Assembly: GCA_020350725.1 (NCBI GenBank)
Contig: CP070719.1
Location: 899,109-963,108, forward strand
Source: a bacterium
GTDB lineage: Bacteria; BMS3Abin14
Reading direction: 5' to 3'
Length of the DNA stretch: 64,000 bases
The notes beneath the pieces were generated by a model. That model worked only from the letters and a program-made list of their open reading frames with translations, did not search any database and was not told the origin of the DNA. Positions within the stretch are counted from its first letter, which is position 1; each line of letters begins with the position of its first letter. A program made the translations under genes and the position numbers. Shown one piece after another: positions 1 through 9,784 of the stretch.

Positions 1-1224
<1,224 letters not shown>

Positions 1225-2373
1225 TTAACGGCCCAAGGCCTTCTTGAGGTCTTCAACGCGGTCTGTCCGCTCCCACGTGAACTCCGGTTCTTCCCTTCCG
1301 AAGTGCCCGTATGCCGCGGTCTTGACGTATATGGGCCTCAGCAGGTCCAGCGTTTTAATGATCTCACGGGGCTTTAACGGGAATATTTCTCTGACGGCAA
1401 CGGCTATTCTGTCGGGGGCGACACGTGATGTGCCGAAGGAGTTGATCATCACGGAAACCGGTTCCGCAATCCCGATGGCATAAGCGAGCTGAACTTCGCA
1501 TTTATCAGCAAGGCCGGCGGCGACGATATTCTTGGCTATGTATCGAGCCATATAGGATGCCGACCTGTCGACCTTTGACGGATCTTTGCCTGAAAAACAG
1601 CCGCCCCCATGGCTGCCCTGACCGCCGTATGTGTCGACAATGATCTTGCGGCCCGTGAGACCTGTGTCCCCCATCGGTCCCCCGATGACGAAGCGGCCCG
1701 TGGGATTGATGTAATATTTCGTATTTTCGTCGATCATGTCCAGGGGAAGGACCTTTCTGATGACCTCCTCGATGATGCCCTCTCTTATCTGCTTGTCCCC
1801 CGCGTCGGGATGGTGCTGGGAAGAGACGACGACATTGTCTATTCTGATCGGCTTGTCCTCCTGGTACTCTATGCTGACCTGAGACTTGCCGTCGGGCCTC
1901 AGGAAATCAAGGATGCCCTCTTTCCGGCAGTTCGTCAGGCGTTTCGTCAGCCGGTGCGCGAAGATGATGGGCATGGGCATCAGCTCTTCGGTCTCAATGC
2001 AGGCATAACCGAACATGAGTCCCTGGTCGCCGGCCCCTCCCGGATCCACCCCCATGGCGATGTCCGGCGACTGACGGTGTATGGAGGTCAGAACACCGCA
2101 TGATTCCCAATCGAAGCCCATGTCCGAGCTGTTATAACCGACCTCTCTGATCGTGGCCCTTGCGATCTCCGGGATCTCCACGTAGGTGGACGTGGTGATC
2201 TCTCCGGCCACAACGACCAGGCCGGTGGTGACCAATGTCTCACAGGCGACGCGACATCCCGGGTCATCCGAGATGATGGCATCCAGGATGGCATCCGAGA
2301 TCTGGTCCGAGACCTTATCCGGATGGCCCTCTGTAACTGATTCAGATGTGAAGAGAAACTCTGTCATGCTCAT
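1225..2373 (-). CDS. metK: S-adenosylmethionine synthetase
   Basis: Makes S-adenosylmethionine from methionine and ATP. 382 aa, normal for the bacterial family. Visible family signatures: the N-terminal [17 protein letters not shown], the [15 protein letters not shown]-site loop, and the glycine-rich [17 protein letters not shown] chose the ATG at 2373 because AGGAG lies eight bases upstream and the protein then begins like other MetK proteins; the frame stays open a further 16 codons but those match nothing. First gene of a metK-ahcY pair. The 161-bp gap upstream holds no recognisable SAM riboswitch; a weak TTGTCG/GATAAT pair with a short 15-bp spacer is the only promoter-like signal I see. 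Confidence 0.97.
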   Translation of the reverse strand: MSMTEFLFTSESVTEGHPDKVSDQISDAILDAIISDDPGCRVACETLVTTGLVVVAGEITTSTYVEIPEIARATIREVGYNSSDMGFDWESCGVLTSIHRQSPDIAMGVDPGGAGDQGLMFGYACIETEELMPMPIIFAHRLTKRLTNCRKEGILDFLRPDGKSQVSIEYQEDKPIRIDNVVVSSQHHPDAGDKQIREGIIEEVIRKVLPLDMIDENTKYYINPTGRFVIGGPMGDTGLTGRKIIVDTYGGQGSHGGGCFSGKDPSKVDRSASYMARYIAKNIVAAGLADKCEVQLAYAIGIAEPVSVMINSFGTSRVAPDRIAVAVREIFPLKPREIIKTLDLLRPIYVKTAAYGHFGREEPEFTWERTDRVEDLKKALGR

Positions 2374-2534
2374 GGGATATGCTCCTTTTCCGTACCTAAT
2401 GTGTTGATCAACGCCGTGCAACGGGGTTAATTATCAGATCGTGCCGGGATCGACAAGGTGTTTGTTGCCTGCCTGACGGCATGAGGGGGACGGGGAAGGG
2501 AGGTGGGGATGATCCGCCCATGGGGACTTTCACT

Positions 2535-2804
2535 TCAATCGACCTCCCCGAAGCGGCCGTCGACGATATCAACCAGGGTCCTGAGTGTCTCCTCCTCTCC
2601 CGGCCCCTCGACTTCGATCAGGACCATTTCCCCCCGGGCCGCGGCCAAGGTGAGAATACCCATGATGCTCTTGCCGTTGACCCGGTTCTTTCCCTTGGTC
2701 AGCCAGACCTCTCCATCATAATTCGTCGTTTGCCTGACGAAGATGGCGGCGGCACGGGCATGCATCCCGAGCCTGTTACGGATGGTCACTTCAGCGGAAA
2801 CCAT
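2535..2804 (-). CDS. ptsH: phosphocarrier protein HPr
   Basis: HPr relays phosphate from Enzyme I to EIIA domains. 89 aa. The active-site His15 sits in RNRLGMHARAAA and the regulatory Ser46 in NGKSIMGIL, the residue that HprK (at 5980-6951) phosphorylates in other bacteria. The ATG at 2804 gives the standard HPr start; it overlaps the end of the EIID gene by 19 bp, so the two are probably translationally coupled. In many relatives the next gene is ptsI (Enzyme I); here the next gene is metK and no Enzyme I gene is visible in the window. Confidence 0.95.
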   Translation of the reverse strand: MVSAEVTIRNRLGMHARAAAIFVRQTTNYDGEVWLTKGKNRVNGKSIMGILTLAAARGEMVLIEVEGPGEEETLRTLVDIVDGRFGEVD

Positions 2805-3526
2805 GGCATTTCCATCCTCAATCCGAGCACTCCGAGCAATACGGATACAGTTATGACGGTCCAGAGAACAGGCCATGTCCTCTGCTTCCTGAGGGTGAGC
2901 CCAAGGGCGACAAGGAAAACCGCCATAACTGTGCCGGGGATACCTGTTTTCATTCCCACGCTGCCGAGCAGAAAACCAAGGAGGGGGGTGAGGACCGACG
3001 ACAGTTTGTTTATCAGGACCCTGTCCTTTCGCTCAACAATATATTCCAGGGGTTTGTCGGCACCGTCATATCCCCTCTCGAAAAGCTTCCATCTCGTCAA
3101 GATGCCGAAGGCGTTGAAGGTGGCGAGCATGAGAAGGATGCCGGCAAGGGGAGAAAAGAATGCCATGCAGATCCCCAGGACCGCCGAGAGCGGACACAGG
3201 GTGGCCCAGAAAAGACCATCCCCGTTGGCTCCAAGGGGACCCATGAGGGCGCTCTTTGCTCCCTGTGTCTCCTCCGACCGGCCGTCGGCTTCCAGCCTCG
3301 ACACAACCCCGATCAAATAGGAAGCCATGTAGGGGTTGGTGTTAAAGAACGCGGTGTGCCGCCTGAGGGAGTCCTTGGGATTTTCCGGATGGAGCTTCGC
3401 CAGCCATGGAGAGAGGATATAGAAGAAGCCGAGTCCCTGCATATGCTGGAAGCACCAGGAACCCTGTAACGAGAGGGAGCGGAGAAGGAATCGGATCCTC
3501 TCGGCCAAACCGGGGCGCTTCTCCAT
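2786..3526 (-). CDS. PTS system mannose/fructose/sorbose family EIID
   Basis: Membrane subunit IID of a mannose-type PTS permease. 246 aa, somewhat shorter than typical family members (about 270-280). Family marks: an N-terminal stretch with QGSWCFQHMQGLGFFY, then RRHTAFFNTNPYMASYLIGVV, a GPLGANGDGLFWATLCPL loop and hydrophobic helices to the C-terminus. Its start overlaps the EIIC stop by one base (TGATG). All four EII parts lie in one run with HPr. The sugar cannot be read from sequence; in related deltaproteobacteria such units are sometimes regulatory rather than transporting, which I cannot decide here. Confidence 0.9.
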   Translation of the reverse strand: MEKRPGLAERIRFLLRSLSLQGSWCFQHMQGLGFFYILSPWLAKLHPENPKDSLRRHTAFFNTNPYMASYLIGVVSRLEADGRSEETQGAKSALMGPLGANGDGLFWATLCPLSAVLGICMAFFSPLAGILLMLATFNAFGILTRWKLFERGYDGADKPLEYIVERKDRVLINKLSSVLTPLLGFLLGSVGMKTGIPGTVMAVFLVALGLTLRKQRTWPVLWTVITVSVLLGVLGLRMEMPWFPLK

Positions 3527-4215
3527 CAGATCACACTCCAGAAGAGAAGGCCTACGGCGAGACCTCCGGCAAAACCCAGCCAGCCGCGTCCCTTGACCTT
3601 CGCGGCCGACAGACCTGCCAGTCCGACGAGCAAAGGGGCCATTCCGACCAGGGCCAGAGCGCCGGCGAGGGAGGGGATAGATCTCAGGACCAGTACAGCG
3701 AGCCCCGACAGCGTTGCAGCGCAGAGAAGGATGGCCGCCGTGTTCAGGACAAAAGCCCTTAGAATGGCCGTGAGATGAAGGGCACGGGCCAAACGGATCT
3801 TTTCCAGCCTGATGAGCGCCTCTGCCCGCTGGAGAAGGCCGTCGTTGGATCTCCTCCAGATGTCCTCAACGAGCCTGTCGGCCCACACCGAGGGTAAAGC
3901 GAAAAGAATTGCCGGAGGGACCATCTCCCAACCGTTCCGTGAGGGATCCAGTGCCACGAAGGCGGCGACCGCCACCAGGGACGGATACAGTGGGTGGTGT
4001 GGAATAAAGGATCCCACCGGGAGGGAGGAGAGGAAGAGGAGCTCGAGACTGACGCCGACAAAGGCACCCTGGTAAGGACAGCCGAGGATGGCTCCCGTCA
4101 GGCTCGCCGACACCAGGGGCCTGGAGAGGAGGAACTGTCCGAAAGCCGTCCTGTCGAGGCTCAGAAGGCCGCCGAGAAAGCCGGTCACGACCACAGCAAG
4201 AGGGGACACCGCCAT
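3526..4215 (-). CDS. PTS system mannose/fructose/sorbose family EIIC
   Basis: Integral membrane subunit IIC; with EIID it forms the sugar channel. 229 aa, a little short for the family (about 250-265). Several hydrophobic segments; the conserved region GCPYQGAFVGVSLELLFLSSLPVGSFIPHHP is clear at about residues 46-76. The ATG at 4215 overlaps the EIIB stop by one base (TAATG), which fixes the start. Same operon and orientation as EIIA, EIIB, EIID and HPr. Confidence 0.9.
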   Translation of the reverse strand: MAVSPLAVVVTGFLGGLLSLDRTAFGQFLLSRPLVSASLTGAILGCPYQGAFVGVSLELLFLSSLPVGSFIPHHPLYPSLVAVAAFVALDPSRNGWEMVPPAILFALPSVWADRLVEDIWRRSNDGLLQRAEALIRLEKIRLARALHLTAILRAFVLNTAAILLCAATLSGLAVLVLRSIPSLAGALALVGMAPLLVGLAGLSAAKVKGRGWLGFAGGLAVGLLFWSVI

Positions 4216-4694
4216 TAAATGTCTTCTTCCATAAGATGATAGAGATCGTAATACCGTCCCTGAGGAACATCCCTGGCCTCGATCCTGATGCCTTTCATAA
4301 ATAGCTCACGGATCACTCCGATGTCCTTTCTGTTCAGGAAAACGGACGGGCTGACCTCGACACCGCCACGGACGTGATGAAGGTTTCCCACGTTGATGGT
4401 CATCAGGCGCGCGCCGGCCTGAACGGCAGCCAGGACATCCGTGAGGGAGTCGAAAAGAAGGAGGACCTTTCTCTGGTCATCCCCGTCCAGAACCCCTTTA
4501 AGGTCAGCCGGGGCCAACACTCTGAAACTGAGGTGCTCCGGCACAACCATGCGCATGAACCGGCATCTGGACTCGTCCTCGCAGATCCTGCCGTTGACAA
4601 CGTAGATGGAGTCGGCATGGACGAAGGGAACCCAGCCCTCCACCACCTGTCCGTGGACCAGCCTGTCATCGACCCGTGCGAGGACGACCGGCAT
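4215..4694 (-). CDS. PTS system mannose/fructose/sorbose family EIIB
   Basis: Cytoplasmic EIIB that takes phosphate from EIIA and passes it to sugar at the IIC/IID channel. 159 aa, normal length. The phosphorylated residue is His14 in VDDRLVHGQV, the family signature. The later GNLHH and RKDIGVIRELFMKGIRIEARDVP segments also fit the family. ATG at 4694 with GGAG about eight bases upstream, inside the last codons of the EIIA gene. Confidence 0.93.
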   Translation of the reverse strand: MPVVLARVDDRLVHGQVVEGWVPFVHADSIYVVNGRICEDESRCRFMRMVVPEHLSFRVLAPADLKGVLDGDDQRKVLLLFDSLTDVLAAVQAGARLMTINVGNLHHVRGGVEVSPSVFLNRKDIGVIRELFMKGIRIEARDVPQGRYYDLYHLMEEDI

Positions 4695-4696
4695 CT

Positions 4697-5110
4697 CTAT
4701 TTCTCCGAAAGATAATCGGCAGCCACCTTTATGTGCTCCTTGCCGTAATCCCTCAGAACCCCGGCTGCCTGAGCCAGCTTGAGGTTGGGATCGAGGGTGG
4801 CAAGCTTCGTCAACATTGGGAGATTGACACCGGTGACGACTTCAATTCCTTCATCGGCCAGAAAAGAGAGGCTTATGTTGGACGGGGTGCCGCCGAACAT
4901 GTCCACGAGAAGGATCGTTCCTTCGGATCCCCTCACCCTGTCTATTGCCCGCTCTATAAGGTCTCGCACTTCCTCGACGGCGTCGGATGCCCTCACCGAT
5001 ACGCTGGTGACGTTCTTCAGATCACCTATGATCAGCGAGCTGGTCTCGACCATTGCGTGACCCAGTTCACCGTGGGTCACCAGGACGATCCCGATCCTGT
5101 TTTCCACCAT
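4697..5110 (-). CDS. PTS system mannose-type EIIA
   Basis: EIIA of the mannose family as a free-standing 137-aa protein. The phospho-acceptor is His13 in VLVTHGELG, and the second conserved block LLVDMFGGTPSNIS is intact, so the phosphorelay through this subunit should work. The start at 5110 has GAGGAG six bases upstream; that ribosome site is made by the last sense codons of rapZ, which ends four bases before. This tight packing links the PTS to rapZ and hprK. Confidence 0.94.
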   Translation of the reverse strand: MVENRIGIVLVTHGELGHAMVETSSLIIGDLKNVTSVSVRASDAVEEVRDLIERAIDRVRGSEGTILLVDMFGGTPSNISLSFLADEGIEVVTGVNLPMLTKLATLDPNLKLAQAAGVLRDYGKEHIKVAADYLSEK

Positions 5111-5113
5111 GGC

Positions 5114-5983
5114 TTACTCCTCGAACAGCTCCCGGTGTCGGACCTGAATATTGGCAATGTCACTGGTCCCGAAAGTTCTGGACAGCCTCTCCACCACCAC
5201 CACCGATCTGTGCATTCCTCCGGTGCATCCAACAGCCACCGTCAGGTAGCCTCGCCCTTCATCAGCGTATCTCGGGAGGAGATCGGCCAGAAAGGATTCC
5301 AAATTCATCATGAATTGTGCATAAGCCCCCGATCCCTCCACGAACCTCTGGACGTCGGGGTTCATGCCGTTGAGATCCTTCAGACTCTGGTGGAAAAAGG
5401 GGTTGGGCAGAAACCGAACGTCGAAGACGAGGTCGGCCTCAGAGGGGAGGCCGTACTTGTAACCGAAGGAGACGAAGGAAAGGAGCAGCCGACCTCGGGG
5501 TTCCAGTACGCTGAAGCGCTTTCTGATGTGGCGCCTGAGGTCGTGCAGGGTCATTTCCGAGGTGTCGATATGGACATCCGCAACTCCGCACAGCGGGCGG
5601 AGCAGCTCAGCCTCTTTTGCAAGAGCCTCCTTCAGAGGTATGGTCGGGTCCAGGGGGTGAACCCGTCTCGTCTCGCTGAATCTTTTCTGCAGAACGTCAC
5701 GGTCGGCTTCCAGGCAGACGACGTTGACGAGATAGCCGCTCTCCTTCATGGACCGCACGACATCGGGAAAGCGCTTGTGCAGGTCCCTCTCCCGGATGTC
5801 CATGACCATCGCGGCCCTTCTGATGTCTGCATGGCCCTTTTCCACAAGGTGGGCAAAGTCGTGAACCAGGTCTGCCGGCAGGTTGTCGACCGCGTAATAC
5901 CCTATGTCCTCGAGGGTTTTCAATGCCGTGCTTTTGCCGGTACCGGAGGCGCCGGTGATGATGACGAATTCGGTCCTGTTCAC
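5114..5983 (-). CDS. rapZ: RNase adapter / nucleotide-binding protein RapZ (YvcJ family)
   Basis: 289 aa, usual size. In enterobacteria RapZ binds GlcN6P and steers RNase E to GlmZ RNA; its role outside them is less clear. Walker A is GASGTGKS at residues 11-18. The C-terminal domain has the family CTGGxHRSVVVVERL motif, with Met in the usually polar x position. GTG start at 5983, overlapping the hprK stop in GTGA. It lies between hprK and the mannose-PTS genes, a grouping known from other Proteobacteria. Confidence 0.95.
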   Translation of the reverse strand: MNRTEFVIITGASGTGKSTALKTLEDIGYYAVDNLPADLVHDFAHLVEKGHADIRRAAMVMDIRERDLHKRFPDVVRSMKESGYLVNVVCLEADRDVLQKRFSETRRVHPLDPTIPLKEALAKEAELLRPLCGVADVHIDTSEMTLHDLRRHIRKRFSVLEPRGRLLLSFVSFGYKYGLPSEADLVFDVRFLPNPFFHQSLKDLNGMNPDVQRFVEGSGAYAQFMMNLESFLADLLPRYADEGRGYLTVAVGCTGGMHRSVVVVERLSRTFGTSDIANIQVRHRELFEE

Positions 5984-6951
5984 TCCACCGACCCCAGATC
6001 AGGTTTCTCACGCTCCCATTTATCTTCGTTCAGCTGGCTGTGAAACTGGCGGTCCAATTCCTGGGCAGCGTTGTAACCCATCCTCTTAAGGAGATGGTTT
6101 CGTGCGGCAACCTCCATGATCAGGGAAAGGTCCCTGGCCGGGCGGACTGGAATCTTCAGGTAGGGGATCTCGATACCGAGGATGGAATAGGTGTGTTCCT
6201 CCAGACCCACCCTCTCCACATCGATATTCTGATCCCATTCCACCAGTTCGACGACCAGCTCGAGTTTCTTTGTTTTCCTGATGGAACTGACACCGTAGAG
6301 ATCCTTGATATTGATGATGCCGAGACCTCGAATCTCCATGTGGTGTTTTATCAGTTCGGCACCGCTCCCGAATAGCACCCCGGGTCCCTTCCTCCGAATG
6401 ACGATGACGTCGTCTCCTACCAGCCGATGTCCTCTCTCGATCAATCCCAGTGCGCATTCGCTTTTCCCGATGCCGCTCTTGCCCAGGAGAAGGATGCCGA
6501 CACCGTATACATCGACGAAACAACCGTGAAGGGAGGTCTCCGGGGCGAGGACCTCTTCGAGGTAGGTCGTAACGCGTCTGATGAGGGTTGAGGATATTTC
6601 CGGGCTTCTGAAGAGGGGGACCTTGTGTTCTTCGGCCAGTTCAACCAGCCTGTCCGGCACAGCGAGGCCCTTGGCGACTATGAGGCAGGAGACTTCCGCC
6701 AGGCATAGTTCTTTTATTCGCCGATCGGCCAGTTGCGGATCCAACGTGCCGAGATAGGAGATCTCCGTCTGACCGAGAACTTGAACCCTTTCCCGGTGGA
6801 GTTGATCGATATATCCGGCCAGCGCCAATCCCGGCTTTTGGATCCTTGCGATTCGAATCTGCCTGTCCATTCCGCCCTTCCCGGCGAGAACCTCAAGATG
6901 AAGGTCCTCCCGGTTGTGTTCAAAGAAGTAACGGACGGGAATGGTAACCAT
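5980..6951 (-). CDS. hprK: HPr kinase/phosphorylase
   Basis: Bifunctional serine kinase/phosphorylase that controls Ser46 of HPr. 323 aa from the ATG at 6951, which matches the family N-terminus and has a GGTGA element nine bases upstream; an earlier in-frame ATG at 6981 abuts an AGGAGG with no spacer and is less likely. The C-terminal kinase core carries Walker A GKSGIGKS (157-164) and the HprK signature MEIRGLGIINI (about 205-215); a conserved His lies just before it in LHGCFVDVYG. The matching target Ser46 is present in the HPr of the same cluster. Confidence 0.95.
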   Translation of the reverse strand: MVTIPVRYFFEHNREDLHLEVLAGKGGMDRQIRIARIQKPGLALAGYIDQLHRERVQVLGQTEISYLGTLDPQLADRRIKELCLAEVSCLIVAKGLAVPDRLVELAEEHKVPLFRSPEISSTLIRRVTTYLEEVLAPETSLHGCFVDVYGVGILLLGKSGIGKSECALGLIERGHRLVGDDVIVIRRKGPGVLFGSGAELIKHHMEIRGLGIINIKDLYGVSSIRKTKKLELVVELVEWDQNIDVERVGLEEHTYSILGIEIPYLKIPVRPARDLSLIMEVAARNHLLKRMGYNAAQELDRQFHSQLNEDKWEREKPDLGSVE

Positions 6952-6967
6952 GCTTTTGGCATCACCG

Positions 6968-7429
6968 TCAGTGTCTCTCATCCTCCTGAGAGATCACCTC
7001 GAAAAGTTTCTCCCCGTTGGCGGACTCCATTAATGCCCGGCGGCAATCGGGACTTTTAAGGATTTTTGATATCCGCGCGAGGGCTTTCAGGTGCGCTCCG
7101 GCCGATTCTTCGGGAGCGACCAGAAGGAAAAAAAGATGTACCGGCTGATCATCGTGGGCATGAAAATCGATCCCCGACGGGGAGCGTCCAAAGGCGACGA
7201 GGATCTTGTCCAACCCGGGGAGGCGGCCATGGGGAATGGCGACGCCGTTCCCTATTCCGGTGCTGCCCAGCTTTTCCCTCTCGAGGAGTATTTCCACGAG
7301 CTTCTCCGGGTCCTTGACCTTTTTCAGCGATCCAAGGTGCTGGGCAAATTCTCTCAGGACATCCTCCAGATTATCGGCCTCCAGGGTGGGCACGATGTCC
7401 TGTGGAGATAAATAGTCGATTATTTTCAT
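6968..7429 (-). CDS. ptsN: PTS IIA-like nitrogen regulatory protein PtsN
   Basis: EIIA-Ntr type domain, 153 aa, the usual length. Phospho-acceptor His67 lies in NGVAIPHGRLPGL. PtsN proteins act as regulators rather than sugar transporters and are typically encoded near rpoN and hpf, as here. ATG at 7429 with GGAG five bases upstream; the stop lies just inside the longer possible hprK start, so the two genes are tightly coupled. Confidence 0.94.
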   Translation of the reverse strand: MKIIDYLSPQDIVPTLEADNLEDVLREFAQHLGSLKKVKDPEKLVEILLEREKLGSTGIGNGVAIPHGRLPGLDKILVAFGRSPSGIDFHAHDDQPVHLFFLLVAPEESAGAHLKALARISKILKSPDCRRALMESANGEKLFEVISQEDERH

Positions 7430-7446
7430 TAGATCTCCCCGATCCG

Positions 7447-7986
7447 CTATTCCGTCATATGAGGTTCGATCAATCCATAGTGCCCGTCATCACGGACATA
7501 GATCACATTGAGATTGTTGGACTGTGCATTGTTGAAAAGAAGGAAGTTCTTGTTCATCAGTTCCATCTGCATGACGGCCTCATCCACCGTCATGGGCTTG
7601 AGGATGATCTCCTTCCGCTGAACGACCTCGCGGACATCCTCCTCCGCCTCCGGCAGGACCCGGTGGCTGGCCCGGAACACCCGGACCGATTGCCGGTTGC
7701 CGTGTCCCTGTATCCTGTCCCTGTATCTTTTAACCTGCCTGTCCAGCTTGTCCAGGACCAAATCGATGGAGGAGTACATGTCATTGGTCTCCTCCTTACC
7801 CTTGATGATGATACCATTGGCGCTGACCGTTACCTTGGTGATGTGTCTGTACTTCTCGACCTGGAGGACACATTGGGCACTTACAGGTTCCACCAGGGGC
7901 TTCAGGATCTTAGCCAGTTTGTCCTCGACGTAATTCCGCAGCGCGTCGCTCTGCTCCATCTGTTTGAAGGACACGTCTATAAGCAT
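7447..7986 (-). CDS. hpf: ribosome hibernation-promoting factor, long form
   Basis: 179 aa: an N-terminal S30AE ribosome-binding domain (about 1-100) and a C-terminal dimerisation domain (about 120-179) with the conserved IILKPMTVDEAVMQMEL and NVIYVRDDGHYGLIEP segments. The long form makes 100S ribosome dimers by itself in other bacteria. Start chosen at 7986, where GGGAGG sits seven bases upstream; the frame is open 15 codons further without homology. The rpoN-hpf-ptsN order is conserved across many Proteobacteria. Confidence 0.95.
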   Translation of the reverse strand: MLIDVSFKQMEQSDALRNYVEDKLAKILKPLVEPVSAQCVLQVEKYRHITKVTVSANGIIIKGKEETNDMYSSIDLVLDKLDRQVKRYRDRIQGHGNRQSVRVFRASHRVLPEAEEDVREVVQRKEIILKPMTVDEAVMQMELMNKNFLLFNNAQSNNLNVIYVRDDGHYGLIEPHMTE

Positions 7987-8198
7987 TCGGAGACCTCCCG
8001 GAGGGTTCGAGGGGAAAATATAGGGACACAATCACATATGTCCATCAAAGTCAACCCTGGTCTGGCTCAAGCGGATCGTGGAGACAGGTGGTTCCCCTGT
8101 CAGAGTCGGAGGCACCTGACCCGTCCCGCGGCCCCCCCTTCTCTCGGTCCCGGCTGGGTCAGCCCCTCTCGTCCCCACTCGGGAGGGCCGGGAGGTGA
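7987..8198. other. rpoN-hpf intergenic region
   Basis: 212 bp without a gene. It holds a short hairpin with stem GACAGG/CCTGTC near 8090 and, at its left-to-right end, a perfect 14-bp palindrome at 8192-8205 that spans the rpoN stop codon. No T-run follows either, so I do not call a terminator. I see no convincing sigma-54 or sigma-70 promoter for hpf here. Confidence 0.4.
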
Positions 8199-9650
8199 TC
8201 ACCTCTGCTTTCTTCGCGAGGACGGAGCCACCCTCATGGATTCTCTGTACTTGGCCACCGTCCTCCTGGCAATATCGATCCCCTCCAGCCGCAGCATGTC
8301 AGAGATGGCCTGATCGCTCAACGGTCTGGTGGGATTCTCGGCCTTGATGATGTCCCGGATTTTTGCCCGAACACTTTCAGAGGCGAGCATCTCCCCCGAA
8401 TGGGTCTGAATCCCCGGATTGAAAAAGTACTTGAGCTCGAACAGGCCATGGGGACAGTTGAGGTACTTCTGGGTCGTCACGCGGCTCACCGTCGATTCGT
8501 GGACACCTATGTCCTCCGCCACATCCCTGAGGACCATGGGCTTCAGGTACCGGACACCCTTATCGAAGAATCCCTTCTGCTTATCGAGGATGCTCTTGAC
8601 GACCTTGTAGATCGTCCTCTGCCTCTGGTCGATGCTCTTGATGAGCCATGAAGCAGATCTTATTTTGTCGAGGAGAAATTCTCTGTCCTCCTTGGGAAGT
8701 TTATCTCCCCGCTGCAGGAGCTCCCGGTAGTAACTGTTGATCCGGAGCTTCGGCATACCGTCGTCGTTGAGCATAATGGTCCACTCGTCACCCATTTTAA
8801 ACACATAGGCATCAGGTGTGACATAGACTGCTTCCTCGCCTCCGAAGGGACGTCCCGGCTTCGGTTCAAGTTGTTGGATGATCGAATAGGCCTCCTGGAC
8901 CTCGGCCCTGGTCAGACCGCAATCCCGGGCGACCTGATCCACGTCACCCCTGGAGAGTGCATTCAGATGCTCCTCTATCAGGGTCCTGTAGATATCGCTG
9001 TCAAAACCCAGTTGGGTCAACTGGATGAGAAGGCACTCCCTGAGATCTCTTGCGGCCACCCCCGCCGGATCAAAGCTCTGGATCCTCAGCAGAACATCCT
9101 CCCCCATCGATACTGCCCTGTCGCCGAGAGGTTTGAGGATCTCCTCCAGGTTCCCCCTCAGGTAACCGTCCTCGTCCAGATTGCCGATGATGGCTATCCC
9201 GACGGCCGTTTCATCCTGGTTGAACTTGGACATCCTGAGCTGCCACGTCAGGTGATCGGCCAGAGTGTCCGGCCTGCTGACCAGTCCTTCGAAGGACGGT
9301 TTCTCCATCTCTTCACGGACATAATAGGGCAGGTTCTGGTTGGATTCGAGATAGGACTCCCAATCCGATATGTTCTCGGGGATCGACAGGATATGGACTT
9401 CCTCCTCCCTGTCGGAGGCCGGCTTGACGGGTTCCTCGGCGGATGCTTCGGGTTGATCGATAGAGATGGGTTCAGAGCCGTCGGCGGGCGAGGTATCGTC
9501 CAGGACAGGATTTTCCAGGATCTCCTCGCGGATCATTTCGGCCAGCTCCAGTCTGGAGAGTTGAAGGAGCTTTATGGCCTGCTGCAACTGGGGAGTCATG
9601 ACCAGTTGCTGGGTCTGTTTCATCAATAGCTGCGTCTTGATGTTTACCAC
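8199..9650 (-). CDS. rpoN: RNA polymerase sigma-54 factor
   Basis: 483 aa, full length. Region I is Gln/Leu rich (KQTQQLVMTPQLQQAIKLLQ); region II is acidic (about 50-85); the core-binding and helix-turn-helix regions follow, and the RpoN box ARRTVAKYRE lies at about 461-470 near the C-terminus. GTG start at 9650 with AAGGA eight bases upstream. In such clusters sigma-54 is encoded next to ptsN and hpf and downstream of lptB, exactly as here. Confidence 0.97.
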   Translation of the reverse strand: MVNIKTQLLMKQTQQLVMTPQLQQAIKLLQLSRLELAEMIREEILENPVLDDTSPADGSEPISIDQPEASAEEPVKPASDREEEVHILSIPENISDWESYLESNQNLPYYVREEMEKPSFEGLVSRPDTLADHLTWQLRMSKFNQDETAVGIAIIGNLDEDGYLRGNLEEILKPLGDRAVSMGEDVLLRIQSFDPAGVAARDLRECLLIQLTQLGFDSDIYRTLIEEHLNALSRGDVDQVARDCGLTRAEVQEAYSIIQQLEPKPGRPFGGEEAVYVTPDAYVFKMGDEWTIMLNDDGMPKLRINSYYRELLQRGDKLPKEDREFLLDKIRSASWLIKSIDQRQRTIYKVVKSILDKQKGFFDKGVRYLKPMVLRDVAEDIGVHESTVSRVTTQKYLNCPHGLFELKYFFNPGIQTHSGEMLASESVRAKIRDIIKAENPTRPLSDQAISDMLRLEGIDIARRTVAKYRESMRVAPSSRRKQR

Positions 9651-9726
9651 GTGAAGGTTCCTTTAATAATGAAGTTTCGAAGGAAAGATCACCGAGTGCG
9701 AGGGTGAAAACCTACCCGCTCACTCC

Positions 9727-9782
9727 CGGTTCTCGGTCCTCCGTGCTCAGTTCGCGGTCCTCACCTCTTCGTTCTGCATCCT
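9727..9782. repeat. degenerate tandem heptamers (8 units)
   Basis: Eight 7-bp units in register between lptB and rpoN, for example CGGTTCT, CGGTCCT, CCGTGCT, CAGTTCG, CGGTCCT. The array ends three bases before the lptB stop codon. One of a family of intergenic heptamer arrays in the window. Confidence 0.8.
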
Positions 9783-9784
9783 CT

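Noticed and set aside
2374-2534. SAM-binding riboswitch upstream of metK
   Set aside because: No stem arrangement or conserved core that I could match; the gap is mostly G/C-rich simple sequence.
4676-6043. 455-codon frame on + across EIIA and rapZ
   Set aside because: Shadow of two conserved - strand genes in GC-rich DNA; no recognisable domain.
8192-8205. 14-bp palindrome at the rpoN stop as a terminator or operator
   Set aside because: No T-run, no loop, and overlaps coding sequence; kept only as a note.
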